From assembly GCF_015352975.1 (NCBI RefSeq), contig NZ_JACYIZ010000009.1:62001-126000 (forward strand): a DNA stretch of 64,000 nt, given 5' to 3'. Below, one piece after another: positions 39,350 through 49,767 of the stretch. Every line of letters starts with the position of its first letter. Position 1 is the stretch's first letter. The translations under genes were made by a program, and so were the position numbers. Source of the stretch: Aestuariimicrobium ganziense (lineage in GTDB: Bacteria; Actinomycetota; Actinomycetes; Propionibacteriales; Propionibacteriaceae). A model generated the notes under the pieces. The model was given only the letters and a program-made list of their open reading frames with translations, was not told the origin of the DNA and did no database searches.

Positions 39350-39355
39350 GGCCTC

Positions 39356-40273
39356 GTGACCCCCGCCGCCCGCGCCAACCTGCTGCTCCTGCTCGCCTCG
39401 GCGATCTGGGGCTCAGCCTTCGTCGCCCAGCGGGTGGGCTCGGACTCCATGCCGCCGGCGGCTTTCACCGGGGTTCGCCACGTGATCGGCGCCCTGGTGC
39501 TGATCCCGGTGATCATCTGGTTCGACCGACGCCGTGGCATCAGCAAGGTCGAGGGCTGGGAACGCACCCGTCGCGTGCTGCTGCCCGGTGCCCTGGTCGG
39601 TGTCGCACTGTTCGCCGGCTCGTACCTGCAGCAGTTCGGCCTGGCCTACACCACCGCCGGCAACGCCGGTTTCATCACCAGCCTCTACATGGTGTTCGTG
39701 CCGGTGGCCGCCCGGCTGCTCGGTGCGCGGATGAGCCGCTGGGTGTGGGTGGGTGTACTGCTGGCCACCGCCGGGCTGTACCTGCTGTCGGTGCGAGACG
39801 GGTTCCGGATGGGGCTGGGCGACACCCTCGTGCTGGCCTGTGCGGTCGCCTGGACGGTGCAGATCCTGCTGGTCGACAAGTACGCGCCGACCCTGGACGC
39901 GGTGCGCCTGGCCGCCACCGAGTTCGCCGCCTGTGCGGTGATCGGCCTGGTGGTCTCGGTGGTCACCGAGACTGATCCCTTCGCCGGCACCTTCACCGCG
40001 ATGGCCCCGCTGCTCTACGCCGGTGTGCTGTCGACCGGTGTCGCGTTCACCCTGCAGGTGATGGCCCAGCAGCACGCACGCCCCTCGACCGCAGCGCTGA
40101 TCATGGCCCTGGAGTCGGTGTTCGCGGTGGTCGCCGGCACCCTGTTCCTGGCCGAGCGGATGGATGGTCGGTCGCTGGCCGGGTGTGCGCTGATGCTGGC
40201 GGGCATCATCCTCGCCCAGCGCGCTCCCGCAGCGACCCCGCCGCCATCGGCGGCGGCACCGCAACCCGCCTAG
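39356..40273 (+). CDS. EamA/DMT-family transporter
   Basis: The 305-residue integral membrane protein has about ten transmembrane helices arranged as two EamA repeats. The first starts NLLLLLASAIWGSAFVAQRV and includes LQQFGLAYTTAGNAGFITSLY. The second starts LGDTLVLACAVAWTVQILLVDKY and includes VMAQQHARPSTAALIMALESVFAVVAG and LAGCALMLAGIILAQ. It ends in a Pro/Ala tail. Members export amino acids or metabolites; the substrate cannot be told. GTG 39356 sits 6 bases after a -10 like box. Confidence 0.87.
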   Translation: MTPAARANLLLLLASAIWGSAFVAQRVGSDSMPPAAFTGVRHVIGALVLIPVIIWFDRRRGISKVEGWERTRRVLLPGALVGVALFAGSYLQQFGLAYTTAGNAGFITSLYMVFVPVAARLLGARMSRWVWVGVLLATAGLYLLSVRDGFRMGLGDTLVLACAVAWTVQILLVDKYAPTLDAVRLAATEFAACAVIGLVVSVVTETDPFAGTFTAMAPLLYAGVLSTGVAFTLQVMAQQHARPSTAALIMALESVFAVVAGTLFLAERMDGRSLAGCALMLAGIILAQRAPAATPPPSAAAPQPA

Positions 40274-40287
40274 CTAGGGGCAGGCCC

Positions 40288-40956
40288 TCAGATCATGAAC
40301 TCCGGCGCCAGGCCCAGGTCGGTGCCGCTGTCGGGGGTGCGTCCACGACCGCCCACCTGGGTGACGATGTCGTCCGGGCCGGGCACCGGGCTGCCGTGGG
40401 CGTCCGGGGTGCGCGAGCGCACCTTCGAAGGTGCAGCCAGCACGATCTCACCTGCGGGCACGTCCTTGATGACCAGGGCATTCGTCCCGATCTTGGCGTC
40501 GTCACCGATGTGGATGTCGCCGATCACCATCGCGCCGGCACCGATCACCACCCGGTTGCCCAAGGTGGGGTGGCGCTTGACCGGCTTGAGGCTTCGTCCA
40601 CCCAGGGTGACCTGGTGGTAGAGCATGCAGTCGTCGCCGACGATGGCGGTCTCGCCGATCACCACGCCCATACCGTGGTCGATGAAGAACCGGCGACCGA
40701 TCTGCGCCCCGGGATGGATCTCGATACCGGTCAGGGCACGTGAGACCTGGCTGACCACCCGGGCCAGCGGGCGCAGCGCCGGGGACTTCGTCCACAGCGC
40801 ATGCGCCCCCCTGTGCATCCAGATGGCGTGCAGGCCCGAATAGACCACGGCCACCTCGAGCCGCGAGTGAGCAGCGGGGTCTTCGCTCATCGCGGTGTCG
40901 AGGTCTTCGAGCACCCGATCCTTGATCAGGCGCAGGCGCGGGCCGAGGGGGCTCAT
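40288..40956 (-). CDS. cysE: Serine O-acetyltransferase
   Basis: The 222-residue enzyme makes O-acetylserine from serine and acetyl-CoA for cysteine synthesis. The left-handed beta-helix is clear: [41 protein letters not shown] with the catalytic His, [31 protein letters not shown] and APSKVRSR. It resembles the shorter EpsC/CysE form common in Gram-positives. The C-terminal 35 residues are polar and end in FMI; CysE C-termini ending in Ile commonly insert into CysK to form the cysteine synthase complex. The ATG overlaps the cysK stop. Confidence 0.93.
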   Translation of the reverse strand: MSPLGPRLRLIKDRVLEDLDTAMSEDPAAHSRLEVAVVYSGLHAIWMHRGAHALWTKSPALRPLARVVSQVSRALTGIEIHPGAQIGRRFFIDHGMGVVIGETAIVGDDCMLYHQVTLGGRSLKPVKRHPTLGNRVVIGAGAMVIGDIHIGDDAKIGTNALVIKDVPAGEIVLAAPSKVRSRTPDAHGSPVPGPDDIVTQVGGRGRTPDSGTDLGLAPEFMI

Positions 40957-41882
40957 TCCTGGTTGTACAGGTGGGAGTAGAGCACCGACGACAAGTAGCG
41001 CTCACCGAAGTCGGGCAGCACCACGACGATGTTCTTGCCGGCGTTCTCAGGACGAGCGGCCACCTGCGCCGCAGCGGTCAGCGCGGCACCGGACGAGATG
41101 CCGACGAACAGGCCCTCGTCGGTGGCGGCCTTGCGGGCGGTCTCGACCGACTGCTCGCTCGAGACGGTGATGACGTCGTCGATCACCGAGCGGTCGATCA
41201 CGGTCGGGACGAAGTTGGCGCCCATGCCCTGGATCTTGTGCGGACCGGGCTGGCCCCCCGACAGCAGCGGCGACTCGGCCGGCTCGACGGCGACGACCTG
41301 GATCTCGGGCTTGCGCTCCTTGAGGTACTTGCCCGCGCCGGTCACGGTGCCGCCGGTGCCGACACCGCAGACCAGGATGTCGATCGAGCCGTCGGTGTCC
41401 TCCCAGATCTCGGGACCGGTGGTGGCGTAGTGGATCTCGGGGTTGGCCGGGTTGTCGAACTGGCGCACCAGCACCGCACCCTGGGCACCCAGCTCCTCGG
41501 CCTTGTTCACGGCGCCACGCATGCCGTCGGCGCCGGGGGTCAGCACCAGTTCGGCACCGAAGGCGCGCAGCAGGGCGCGACGCTCGAGGCTCATCGTCTC
41601 GGGCATGGTCAGCACGACCTTGTAGCCACGAGCGGCGCCGACCATGGCCAGGCCGATGCCGGTGTTGCCCGAGGTGGCCTCGACGATCGTTCCGCCGGGC
41701 TGCAGCTGGCCCGACTTCTCGGCGGCGTCGACCATGGCGACCGCGATGCGGTCCTTGACCGAGTTGGTCGGGTTGTAGAACTCCAGCTTGGCGATCACGT
41801 TCGCGGCCTCGCCGGCGACACGGTTGACTCGAACCAGGGGAGTGCGGCCCACGAGGTGGGTGACGTTGTCATAGATGCCCAT
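40953..41882 (-). CDS. cysK: Cysteine synthase A (O-acetylserine sulfhydrylase)
   Basis: The 309-residue PLP enzyme replaces the acetyl of O-acetylserine with sulfide. [20 protein letters not shown] opens it. [20 protein letters not shown] contains the PLP Lys, [20 protein letters not shown] is the substrate loop, and [16 protein letters not shown] binds the PLP phosphate. [12 protein letters not shown] completes the pattern. ATG 41882 fits the family start; longer upstream readings are shadow. The pair cysK-cysE forms one leftward operon with ATGA overlap. AGGGTA on the plus strand at 41909-41914 is TACCCT on the gene's strand, a possible -10 box. Confidence 0.95.
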   Translation of the reverse strand: MGIYDNVTHLVGRTPLVRVNRVAGEAANVIAKLEFYNPTNSVKDRIAVAMVDAAEKSGQLQPGGTIVEATSGNTGIGLAMVGAARGYKVVLTMPETMSLERRALLRAFGAELVLTPGADGMRGAVNKAEELGAQGAVLVRQFDNPANPEIHYATTGPEIWEDTDGSIDILVCGVGTGGTVTGAGKYLKERKPEIQVVAVEPAESPLLSGGQPGPHKIQGMGANFVPTVIDRSVIDDVITVSSEQSVETARKAATDEGLFVGISSGAALTAAAQVAARPENAGKNIVVVLPDFGERYLSSVLYSHLYNQE

Positions 41883-42005
41883 GTCGGAAGAAACGTGCTG
41901 ACGGCGAGGGTATTCCCGCCATCCACATCGTGGGACGGCAACGCGTCCCCGGGACTGGTCGGACGGTGGGGCTGGTGCACGTGCGGAGCACCGCGCCGAC
42001 AGCCC

Positions 42006-42011
42006 TAGAAT
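42006..42011 (+). promoter_or_regulatory. Candidate -10 box of leaderless guaA
   Basis: TAGAAT, 7 bases before the guaA ATG at 42019. Best match to the TAnnnT consensus among the leaderless candidates. Confidence 0.5.
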
Positions 42012-42018
42012 CACCTCC

Positions 42019-43614
<1,596 letters not shown>

Positions 43615-43640
43615 GGGAGGCACCTGCCAGGCCTCCGATG

Positions 43641-43676
43641 GGCGGATCACTCCGGGTAGTCGCGGAGCGATCCGCC
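43641..43676. terminator. Hairpin downstream of guaA
   Basis: GGCGGATCACTCCG (43641-43654) and CGGAGCGATCCGCC (43663-43676) form a 14-bp stem with one mismatch and an 8-base loop, 26 bases after the guaA stop. Confidence 0.65.
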
Positions 43677-43751
43677 AATCCGTTGTCGGGCTCGTCCGTC
43701 ACCCGAGGCTCGGCCGATTGGCGGCGTGGAACGACGCTCCTGACAACGACA

Positions 43752-43782
43752 CGGCCTCCCCGACCGATGGTCAGGGAGGCCG
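43752..43782. terminator. Second hairpin between guaA and pspC, probably bidirectional
   Basis: A 14-bp stem with one mismatch (CGGCCTCCCCGACC against GGTCAGGGAGGCCG) and a GAT loop. It lies 19 bases beyond the 3' end of the convergent PspC gene and probably ends that transcript. Confidence 0.65.
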
Positions 43783-43801
43783 CAGCAGGTGAGGCGGGCG
43801 C

Positions 43802-44206
43802 TCAGGCGCGGTCGTCCTCGGCGTAGGGGTCGAAGGTCTCGGTCGAGCCGGCCCGCGGGGCGGCGCCGGGCTGGGCGGCGTCCTTGTTGGCCTTGTAGTC
43901 GGAGTACTGCTTCTTGCCGGTCTCGATCAGTGAGTCGAGCATGGTCGACGACTCACCCTCCGAGGGAAGGATCGCCCAGGCGGCGAGGTAGATGGCCAGG
44001 CCGACGCCACTGGTGACGAAGGCGAGCACGACGGCGATGATCCGCACCAGGCCGACGTCGAGCTTGGTCGCCTTGGCAATGGCGGAGCAGACGCCGGCGA
44101 TCATGCGGTCATTGCTGCGGACGAGCTTGCCGGTGGAGTAGTTCACAGGACGAGGCCTCTCGGTGTCGGTGGTCAGGGTTTCGTGGGAGAACTGGTGGTC
44201 GGTCAT
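43802..44206 (-). CDS. PspC-domain membrane protein, small
   Basis: A 134-residue protein with a PspC domain: KLVRSNDRMIAGVCSAIAKATKLDVGLVRIIAVVLAFVTSGVGLAIYLAAWAILP. It consists of a short amphipathic turn plus one long or two short membrane segments (about 45-80), then a polar, Ala/Pro-rich C-terminal tail. PspC proteins sense or respond to envelope stress. The ATG overlaps the stop of the upstream small membrane protein (ATGA). Last gene of the three-gene minus-strand operon 43802-45641. Confidence 0.82.
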   Translation of the reverse strand: MTDHQFSHETLTTDTERPRPVNYSTGKLVRSNDRMIAGVCSAIAKATKLDVGLVRIIAVVLAFVTSGVGLAIYLAAWAILPSEGESSTMLDSLIETGKKQYSDYKANKDAAQPGAAPRAGSTETFDPYAEDDRA

Positions 44207-44427
44207 GACCGGTCCTTTCGGGATGGACGGGGGTTCTTGCGGCGGGAGGAGCGGCTGCTGGAGCGCTGGAGTACCAGCCCCAACACTCCGACGGCGATGA
44301 GCAGCAGGGGGGCGACGATCGAGACCCGGGCCCAGTTCACCTGGTTGCCGGTGCCGACCCAGAGGCCGAAGGCAGCCAGGGCGAGGAAGATCAGCCCCCA
44401 GACCAGTGATGCACTGTCGAGCTTCAT
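44203..44427 (-). CDS. Small two-helix membrane protein
   Basis: A 74-residue protein with two transmembrane segments (SLVWGLIFLALAAFGLWVG and VSIVAPLLLIAVGVLGLVL) and a basic tail (RSSSRSSRRKNPRPSRKDRS). It is not a named family I can identify with certainty. It is linked by 4-base overlaps on both sides to PspC genes, so it is probably part of the same stress module. Confidence 0.75.
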   Translation of the reverse strand: MKLDSASLVWGLIFLALAAFGLWVGTGNQVNWARVSIVAPLLLIAVGVLGLVLQRSSSRSSRRKNPRPSRKDRS

Positions 44428-45641
44428 TCGATCACCACCGCCCCTGCTGTGACGCGAATCGTGATGGTCAGTCGCGGTCCGTCCGCGGGTCCGGAGCTCA
44501 TCTCGCCCTCGCTCCAGCCGACGGCGGCCTGGTCGCCGGGCAGGGTCAGCGCCCCGCCGGACAGGGTGTAGTGGATCGTGACCGGTGTGTCTGAGGGCAG
44601 GTCGATGTTGAGCGCTCCACCCGAGATGTCGACGCTGAGTTCTTGGTCGGCGGTGAGGACGAGCTGGCCTGCCTTCACGGTCATGGTCTGACCGGTGAGC
44701 GAGATGTCGGCCGGCACGTCAGCGGTGGTGGACCATTCCGCCTTGGTGTGGGACTGCCCGGGCATCGTCGGCGACAGGCCAAGGATGACGACCAGACCGA
44801 GTGCCAGACCCGTGGTGACCAGCAGGCGCGGTCGTCCGAGGAACGCACCGACCAGCAGGAACACCGCGATCGTGGCCAGCGAGACCGAGGCCAGCAGCAC
44901 GGTGGAGGCACCGGTCACGACCTGGGAGGTGATGGCCCAGGCAGCGGCTGACGACCCCAGGGCGACCCACGTGTACCACCACGACAGGCGTCGACGGGCG
45001 GGCCGGTGGGCCTTCGTGGGCACCGGGAGCGCAGCCGCGGCCGCATAGGGGTTGTCACGCACAGGTGCGGGAGCCACCAGCGGGCGCGGGGGGTCGACGA
45101 CGCCGCGGTCGAGGGCGTCGAGGCGGGCCTGCCAGGCGCGCACCGCTCGTCCGAAGTCGGTACTCGGGTCGAGCGGCGCGACGGCCGGCACGAACGGAGC
45201 CACGGCCATCGGCGCCTGCGTGGGCACCGACTCCTGCGGACGACGGGCCCGGTGCGCGAAGTAGGCGGCCAGGCCGAGCACGATGAGCGGGCCCGGTCCG
45301 AACGGCAGCAGCTGGCCGGTGACGATGGTGGCGACGATCGCCGCCAGCACCAGCACACCGATCACCCGGCTGCGCGGCCAGGACTCGGCGCCCGGCAGCA
45401 CCTTGGCGACCATCGGCTCGTCCCCCTCGGGGGTGCGCATCCACAGCCAGCCGCCGGCGTAGAGCACCGCACCGATGCCACCGCTGACCGCGAGCAGCAC
45501 CGCAGCCACTCGCACCAGCGTTGGGTCGATGCGCCAGTGCTCGGCCAGTGCCGCGCAGACGCCGGCGAGCTTGCCCTCGTCACTGCGCTGCAGGTCCAGC
45601 ACACCACGGGGTGTGCCGGCGCCGGGCTCGAGTCCGCTCAT
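44424..45641 (-). CDS. PspC-domain protein with LiaF-like C-terminal domain
   Basis: A 405-residue membrane protein. The N-terminal PspC domain (about 15-75: LQRSDEGKLAGVCAALAEHWRIDPTLVRVAAVLLAVSGGIGAVLYAGGWLWMRTPEG) is followed by several transmembrane helices (about 90-125, 230-300). A C-terminal soluble domain of short beta repeats (PADISLTGQTMTVKAG, QELSVDISGGALNIDLPSD, TIHYTLSGGALTLPG) resembles the outer domain of LiaF/DUF-type envelope-stress proteins. It is divergent from a PspC-histidine kinase 117 bases away. ATG 45641 is chosen because the PspC domain follows; an apparent 1000-residue extension upstream is antisense to the kinase. Confidence 0.78.
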   Translation of the reverse strand: MSGLEPGAGTPRGVLDLQRSDEGKLAGVCAALAEHWRIDPTLVRVAAVLLAVSGGIGAVLYAGGWLWMRTPEGDEPMVAKVLPGAESWPRSRVIGVLVLAAIVATIVTGQLLPFGPGPLIVLGLAAYFAHRARRPQESVPTQAPMAVAPFVPAVAPLDPSTDFGRAVRAWQARLDALDRGVVDPPRPLVAPAPVRDNPYAAAAALPVPTKAHRPARRRLSWWYTWVALGSSAAAWAITSQVVTGASTVLLASVSLATIAVFLLVGAFLGRPRLLVTTGLALGLVVILGLSPTMPGQSHTKAEWSTTADVPADISLTGQTMTVKAGQLVLTADQELSVDISGGALNIDLPSDTPVTIHYTLSGGALTLPGDQAAVGWSEGEMSSGPADGPRLTITIRVTAGAVVIE

Positions 45642-45758
45642 GGTTCCATCCAAGCCCCACCGGGGCCCGCCGACCATCGGGGGAGACCCTGAGCGGTCCT
45701 TGAGCAGGCACCGGGGTGGTTGGCTTGGGAGCCTGAGACGTGTGACGCTGGACGCAGC

Positions 45759-47183
45759 ATGACGATGCCTCCCGAGACCCAGGACACCTGGACGGACCGC
45801 CAGCCGATCGAGGCTGCCGCCGTCCCGGCCGCTCCGCCTGCCCCGGGAGCGGGCCCGCACGCGACCGGCCTGCGGCCAGCCGACCCGTCTCCGACTGACC
45901 TTCCGGCAACCAACCCCCAGCCGACCGACCTGCAGCGCACCGACCCGGGGGCGGGCGCACCTGCGCTCTCGTCCCGCGCGCACCGTGAGCGTGAAGGCCG
46001 ATGGGTCGCCGGCGTGGCCACCGGGGTGGCCAACCACCTGGGCTGGCCGGTGTGGCTGGTGCGCGGGGTGTTCGTCGCCCTGAGCCTGTGGCAGTTCCTC
46101 GGGGTGTTCGTCTACGGCCTGCTGTGGGTGGTGCTGCCCGCGCGCAAGGACGAGGAGGAGGCCCCCGGTCTGGTCTCGGCCGAGCGCACCGGCAAGCGCG
46201 TCCGACCTCGCGGCACGCCGGCTGAGTTCGGCGCAGTGTCGGCGCTGGCGGCCATCGCGGTCGGTGGGGCGATGCTCGCCCAGCGCTTCGGCCACGGGCT
46301 CCCGAGCCAGTGGTTCTGGCCGATGGCCTTCGCCGCCGCCGGCTTGGCGCTGGTGTGGCGACAGGCCGACGACCCCACCGAGGTGCCCCCCGGCACTCAC
46401 AGGCTGATGGCCCCCTTCGTCACCAAGGGCGGCTGGCTGGCCATGGCCCGGGTCGCGCTCGGTCTGGGCATGGTGGGCACCGCGATCTCGATCGTGGCCG
46501 CCTCGCAGATCGGGCTCGACCAGTTGCCGGCGCTGTTGCTGCTGAACGTGTTCAGCGTCGGTGGCCTGGTGCTGGTGGCAGCGCCGTGGCTCTACCGGAT
46601 GCGGCGCAGGATCGCCGAGGCCCATGAGGAGAAGTTGCTCGCCGACGCCCGCGCCGACATGGCCGCCCACCTGCACGACTCGGTGCTGCAGACCCTGGCG
46701 CTGATCCAGCGCCAGTCCGACGACCCGCGCGCGGTGGCCTCGCTGGCCCGCCGCCAGGAACGCGAACTGCGCGGCTGGCTCTACGGTGGCGGTTCGGACG
46801 AGACCCACCTCAAGGCTGCGCTCGTTCGGGCGGCCCAGGAGGTCGAGGACGAGCGCGGCGTACCGGTCGAGGTGGTCTGTGTCGGCGACGTCGAGCTGAC
46901 CCCCAACCTGCAGGCCCTGGTCGCCGCGACCCGTGAGGCCATCATGAACGCCGCCAAGCACGCCGACGCTCCCAGCATCGACGTCTTCGCCGAGGTCGAG
47001 GACGAGGCCGTGGAGATCTTCGTCCGCGACCGGGGCCGAGGATTCGACCTGGCCGAGATCGCCGACGACCGCCAGGGCGTGCGCAACTCGATCATCGCCC
47101 GCATGGAACGCCATGGCGGAACGGCGCGGATCCGCTCCGCGCCGGGTGAAGGAACCGACATCAGACTGGAGATGAACCGATGA
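45759..47183 (+). CDS. PspC-domain sensor histidine kinase
   Basis: A 474-residue sensor. A Pro/Thr-rich N-terminal tail (1-75) precedes a PspC domain (about 75-130: EGRWVAGVATGVANHLGWP, VWLVRGVFVALSLWQFLGV). Further transmembrane segments lie at about 155-280. Then come the HisKA_3 dimerisation motif ADMAAHLHDSVLQTLALIQ (phospho-His about 306) and an HATPase with NAAKHA and RDRGRGFDL. This is the NarL-partner (LiaS/DesK-like) kinase class. ATG 45759 is preferred over an upstream TTG. Its stop overlaps the regulator gene (ATGA). Confidence 0.85.
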   Translation: MTMPPETQDTWTDRQPIEAAAVPAAPPAPGAGPHATGLRPADPSPTDLPATNPQPTDLQRTDPGAGAPALSSRAHREREGRWVAGVATGVANHLGWPVWLVRGVFVALSLWQFLGVFVYGLLWVVLPARKDEEEAPGLVSAERTGKRVRPRGTPAEFGAVSALAAIAVGGAMLAQRFGHGLPSQWFWPMAFAAAGLALVWRQADDPTEVPPGTHRLMAPFVTKGGWLAMARVALGLGMVGTAISIVAASQIGLDQLPALLLLNVFSVGGLVLVAAPWLYRMRRRIAEAHEEKLLADARADMAAHLHDSVLQTLALIQRQSDDPRAVASLARRQERELRGWLYGGGSDETHLKAALVRAAQEVEDERGVPVEVVCVGDVELTPNLQALVAATREAIMNAAKHADAPSIDVFAEVEDEAVEIFVRDRGRGFDLAEIADDRQGVRNSIIARMERHGGTARIRSAPGEGTDIRLEMNR

Positions 47184-47917
47184 CCCAGCACGACCTCGAC
47201 CCGTCCTCGCACGAGAGCGCCGACGAGGGCACCGAAGCCCTGAGTGGACCCGTTCGCGTGGTGCTGGTCGACGACCATGCCATGTTTCGCGCGGGAGTGC
47301 GCCACGAGCTGGCCCGCTTCGCTGACCGGATCGAGGTGGTCGGTGAGGGTGAGGACGTCGCCACGTCGGTTGCCATGGTGCGCAAGGCCGGCCCGCAGGT
47401 GGTGCTGCTCGACGTGCACCTGCCCGGTGGGGGAGGGGCCGAAGTGATCCGGCAGTGCGAGCAGGCCTCGATCGCGGCCGGTGAGGACCCGGCGACGCGT
47501 CCGCGCTTCCTCGCACTCAGCGTCTCGGACGCCGCCGAGGACGTCATTGGTGTGATCAGGGCCGGCGCTCGCGGCTACGTCACCAAGTCGATCGGCTCGC
47601 ACGACCTGGTCGAGGCGATCGGACGAGTCGCCTCTGGCGACGCGGTGTTCTCTCCGCGCCTGGCGGGGTTCGTGTTGGACGCCTTCTCGGGTGCGATCGA
47701 CGTGGCCAGCATCGACGAGGACCTCGACCGGCTCAGCCAGCGCGAACGCGAGGTGCTCAAGCTGATTGCCCGCGGCTACGCCTACAAGGAGGTCGCGCGG
47801 GAACTGTTCATCTCGATCAAGACCGTCGAGACCCACGTCTCGAGCGTGTTGCGCAAGCTGCAGCTGAGCAACCGTCACCAGCTGACCAAGTGGGCCACCG
47901 ACCGCAAGCTGGTCTAG
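47180..47917 (+). CDS. NarL/FixJ-family response regulator
   Basis: A 245-residue regulator with a receiver domain (VRVVLVDDHAMFRAGV; phospho-acceptor Asp78 in VVLLDVHLPG; Lys in YVTKSI). The LuxR-type helix-turn-helix is LSQREREVLKLIARGYAYKEVARELFISIKTVETHVSSVLRKL. It has an N-terminal polar extension of about 22 residues. It is the cognate partner of the PspC-kinase by 4-base overlap. Likely targets are the divergent PspC operon and other envelope genes, by analogy to LiaFSR; that is inference. Confidence 0.9.
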   Translation: MTQHDLDPSSHESADEGTEALSGPVRVVLVDDHAMFRAGVRHELARFADRIEVVGEGEDVATSVAMVRKAGPQVVLLDVHLPGGGGAEVIRQCEQASIAAGEDPATRPRFLALSVSDAAEDVIGVIRAGARGYVTKSIGSHDLVEAIGRVASGDAVFSPRLAGFVLDAFSGAIDVASIDEDLDRLSQREREVLKLIARGYAYKEVARELFISIKTVETHVSSVLRKLQLSNRHQLTKWATDRKLV

Positions 47918-47951
47918 ATGGCTGACGCCACCGCGACGGTGTGAGAAGACA

Positions 47952-47982
47952 CGAAACCCCGGGTCATCGACCCGGGGTTTCG
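47952..47982. terminator. Bidirectional terminator between regulator and GlsB genes
   Basis: CGAAACCCCGGGTC (47952-47965) and its perfect complement (47969-47982) with an ATC loop: 14-bp stem between convergent genes. Confidence 0.8.
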
Positions 47983-48004
47983 AGGTTGTTGAGTGGGGTG
48001 TCGC

Positions 48005-48268
48005 TCAGACGCGACGGTTCTTGGTGACCAAGCCCCAGATGAACAGGACGAGCAGGGCGCCGACGATCGCCAGCACCCAGGTCTTGATGTCCCAGAAGGT
48101 GCCGAGGCCAACGTCGAACAGCAAGCTGCCCAGGAAGCCGCCGAGCACGGCGCCGATGATGCCGAGGATGATGGTGACGATCCAGCCGCCACCCTGATTT
48201 CCGGGCATGATCGCCTTGGCGATTGCCCCTGCAATGAGGCCCAGAACGAGCCAACCGAGAATACCCAT
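48005..48268 (-). CDS. GlsB/YeaQ/YmgE family stress-response membrane protein
   Basis: An 87-residue glycine-rich protein with three transmembrane segments: ILGWLVLGLIAGAIAKAIMPG, GGGWIVTIILGIIGAVLGGFLGSLL and WVLAIVGALLVLFIWGL. This matches transglycosylase-associated (GlsB/YeaQ/YmgE) proteins of about 80-90 residues. Proposed roles are in envelope stress, but the biochemical function is not known. It neighbours the PspC two-component module. The 48269-48445 stretch upstream shows no gene. Confidence 0.88.
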   Translation of the reverse strand: MGILGWLVLGLIAGAIAKAIMPGNQGGGWIVTIILGIIGAVLGGFLGSLLFDVGLGTFWDIKTWVLAIVGALLVLFIWGLVTKNRRV

Positions 48269-48445
48269 GGGTCCACAGTGCCATGACCGGCCCCGACGGC
48301 GCCGTTTCGACAGCGTGTTTTCGCCGTCAACGAATCGAATTCACCCGCAGGGGTGGACCAAGCTGTGAGGGGCCTGAACGTCTCCTCCGATTCTCTGCAG
48401 AAGCTCTCAGATTGTGCTTGCAGTCCACCCTCACGGGTGAGGACC

Positions 48446-49693
48446 TCAGAAGATGGGGCGCCACGGCGCCAACAGTTGCTCGGTCAGCTTGGCGGCGTGC
48501 GAGCGGGTTCGCCACTCCTCGACGGTCAACTCGCGGCAGTTTCCGAGGTCGACCTCGAAGACCTCCTGCATGCGATGGGCGACGTCGGCCGAGGTGAACT
48601 CGGCGTTGACCTCGTAGTTGCCGAGCAGGCTGAGCCGATCGAGGTTGGCGGTGCCGATGGTCGACCACACCCCGTCGACCACAGCGGTCTTGGCGTGCAC
48701 CATGGCCCCTTGGTAGAGGAACAGGCGCACGCCCTTGGCCAGCAGGTCGGCATAGAAGCCACGGCTGAGCCAGTCGGCGATGACGTGGTTCGAACGGGCC
48801 GGGACGATGACGCGCACGTCAACACCGCGTCGGGCAGCGCAGTAGAGCGCAGCGACCAGGTCGTCGTCGGGAATGAGGTAGCCGTGGGTGAGCCAGATGC
48901 GTTCGGAGGCCCGGTCGATCGCCTCGAGGTACATGTTGCGAATGGGGTAGACCATCCACCGCGGGCTGTTGCGGTGCACCCGGATGGCGCCCTCCCAGAT
49001 CCGCTCCGAGGGTGACGGCAGGGGAGTGCGGCGCTGGAACGGGGCGAGCACCCCGATCGGGTGGGTGTTCCACTGGTCGACGAAGGCGTTTTCGAACTCT
49101 GCGACGCTGGGACCGGTGATCCGGGCGTGGGTGTCGCGCCAGCGGTCGGCGTAGAGCGAGCCGATGTTGTAGCCACCGACGAAGGCGACCGACGAGTCGA
49201 CCACGAGCAGTTTGCGGTGGTCACGCCCCGAGGTGCGCGGCCTGATCAGCAGGCTGGAGATGACCGGGTGGCGGCGCACCATGATCCGGGGGTCGAACTC
49301 GAAGAAGCTCGGCGGTACGACCAGGTTGGCGAAGGCGTCGTAGATCACGTGCACGGCGACCCCGCGGGCAGCAGCGCGGGTCAGCGCGTCCTTGAACCGC
49401 TGGCCGACCTCGTCGCCCTTCCAGATGTAGGTCTCGAACATGACCGTCTCGCGAGCCTGGTCGATCGCGTCGAGCATGTCCTCGTAGAGCACGGCCCCGA
49501 AGGTGTGGACGACCACCTCGTCCTCACCGGCCATCACCGGGGTGGGGTCGGTGACCGGGAAGCGGTAGGGCTTGCGATGCCGACGGCGGACGAAGTCGTT
49601 GACCATCAGCACGAAGGCGACCAGCAACTGGAGGCCGAAGGTGGTGGCGGTGACCCAGTGCACGACGCGTCGGGTCCGTGACATCCACACCAT
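48446..49693 (-). CDS. Phospholipase D-like protein, cardiolipin synthase-type
   Basis: A 415-residue protein with an N-terminal membrane segment (HWVTATTFGLQLLVAFVLMV, about 12-32) and two HKD motifs. The first is GRDHRKLLVVDSSVAFVGGYN and the second is MVHAKTAVVDGVWSTIGTANLD. Each supplies the His, Lys and Asp of the phosphatidyltransferase/phospholipase D active site. The single N-terminal helix and length fit bacterial ClsA/ClsB-like enzymes, which join two phosphatidylglycerols into cardiolipin, but other PLD reactions are possible. ATG 49693 or 49684 may start it. It is divergent from pcrA. Confidence 0.85.
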   Translation of the reverse strand: MVWMSRTRRVVHWVTATTFGLQLLVAFVLMVNDFVRRRHRKPYRFPVTDPTPVMAGEDEVVVHTFGAVLYEDMLDAIDQARETVMFETYIWKGDEVGQRFKDALTRAAARGVAVHVIYDAFANLVVPPSFFEFDPRIMVRRHPVISSLLIRPRTSGRDHRKLLVVDSSVAFVGGYNIGSLYADRWRDTHARITGPSVAEFENAFVDQWNTHPIGVLAPFQRRTPLPSPSERIWEGAIRVHRNSPRWMVYPIRNMYLEAIDRASERIWLTHGYLIPDDDLVAALYCAARRGVDVRVIVPARSNHVIADWLSRGFYADLLAKGVRLFLYQGAMVHAKTAVVDGVWSTIGTANLDRLSLLGNYEVNAEFTSADVAHRMQEVFEVDLGNCRELTVEEWRTRSHAAKLTEQLLAPWRPIF

Positions 49694-49767
49694 GGGGCCC
49701 AGCGTAGCCAGCCGCCGGTGCGGGACTGCGGGGGGACCTGCCCCCAACAAGTAACCTGATCACCACC

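Noticed and set aside
44424..47516. A 1030-residue minus-strand open frame
   Set aside because: Only its last 405 codons (from ATG 45641) show PspC and LiaF-like features. The rest is antisense to the histidine kinase and regulator genes, whose motifs are clear.
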